DNA of 64,000 nucleotides from CAWGCA01 sp963820955 (GTDB taxonomy: Bacteria > Pseudomonadota > Gammaproteobacteria > Chromatiales > Chromatiaceae), in NCBI GenBank assembly GCA_963820955.1, contig CAWGCA010000040.1, positions 1 to 64,000 of the forward strand, written 5' to 3'. Shown piece after piece: positions 63,813 through 64,000 of the stretch (position 1 is the stretch's first letter; every line of letters begins with the position of its first letter). The notes below the pieces were generated by a model. It made no database searches. It saw nothing but the letters and a program-made list of their open reading frames with translations, and was not told the DNA's origin. Both the position numbers and the translations under genes were made by a program.

Positions 63813-64000
63813 TCAATAGTGGGGTGGCGGTTTTTCCTCGACGCTGGCCGCCTGTGTCGGACTCAATGTCCGGACCTGCTGCTGCAACTCAGCTAGATCC
63901 AGTCTCAATTCGTGCAGCTCGAGCTGCTGCCGCGCCACGGTGCTGGTCAATGCCTGAATGGCGTCTTCCTGAAATGCCAGCCTGGTCTGTAGTTCGATCA
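63813..64000 (-). CDS. slyX: SlyX family protein, N-terminus cut off by window edge
   Basis: The last 62 codons are visible on the minus strand. The sequence is a coiled coil (IELQTRLAFQEDAIQALTST, LELHELRLDLAELQQQV) ending with the family signature EEKPPPHY. E. coli SlyX is 72 residues, so about ten residues are missing. Its function is unknown; it is a small cytoplasmic coiled-coil protein usually near fkpA/slyD. It converges on hemE. Confidence 0.92.
   Translation of the reverse strand, partial: IELQTRLAFQEDAIQALTSTVARQQLELHELRLDLAELQQQVRTLSPTQAASVEEKPPPHY

Overview
The window looks like chromosomal DNA of a free-living or symbiotic gammaproteobacterium. The evidence is gene order: parA-parB-atpIBEFHAGDC, glmU-glmS, divergent mrcA/pilMNOPQ followed by aroK-aroB-damX-like, and gltB-gltD-hemE-slyX. 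A relative of Chromatiales or sulfur-oxidising lineages fits the TRAP-rich content, but that placement is inference. Coding density is high, and there is no tRNA, rRNA, CRISPR array or prophage that I can see. The only mobile element is a small IS200/IS605-type insertion.

Layout. 1-0.6 kb: start of an RND adaptor gene on the minus strand. 0.9-4.6 kb: a plus-strand cluster of a secreted alpha/beta hydrolase, MlaA, an orphan amino-acid-type binding protein and a cysteine-rich small protein. 4.7-13.5 kb: parAB and the complete F1Fo ATP synthase operon, with a strong promoter and a clear terminator. 13.9-20.4 kb: a TAXI-type TRAP transporter, a universal stress protein, malic enzyme MaeB and an FKBP-type isomerase, lying between the atp genes and glmUS. 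20.5-23.7 kb: glmU-glmS, giving UDP-GlcNAc. 24-26.4 kb (minus): LysR regulator, small ORF, cytochrome b561 and YceI. 26.6-31.6 kb (minus): a very long RND permease translationally coupled to a pentapeptide-repeat protein. 32.1-37 kb: a small membrane protein, a lipoprotein, an acyl-CoA ligase and UvrD. 37-40.2 kb: a second TRAP system (TakP/DctP type) whose binding protein and membrane subunits converge on one terminator. 40.3-44.8 kb: hemW, the IS, rpmE, gltA and a conserved hypothetical. 44.8-56.3 kb: mrcA, the type IV pilus secretin operon, the shikimate genes and a DamX-like ATPase. 56.5-64 kb: glutamate synthase, hemE and the end of slyX.

The genes are mostly core: energy conservation, cell-wall precursor and peptidoglycan synthesis, nitrogen assimilation, TCA cycle entry, haem and aromatic biosynthesis, and piliation. 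Two TRAP uptake systems and MaeB point to use of organic acids beside the main energy metabolism.

Two otherwise intact genes, atpA and the TakP-like binding protein, are broken by one-base shifts. The second lies in a run of seven G. Both look more like sequence errors than real lesions. The least ordinary items are the roughly 296-residue tail on the RND permease and its overlap with a pentapeptide-repeat gene, the hydrolase-MlaA-binding protein cluster, a perfect palindrome in front of the cytochrome b561/YceI operon, and a 42-bp sequence found twice, about 38 kb apart, with a protein-like substitution pattern.
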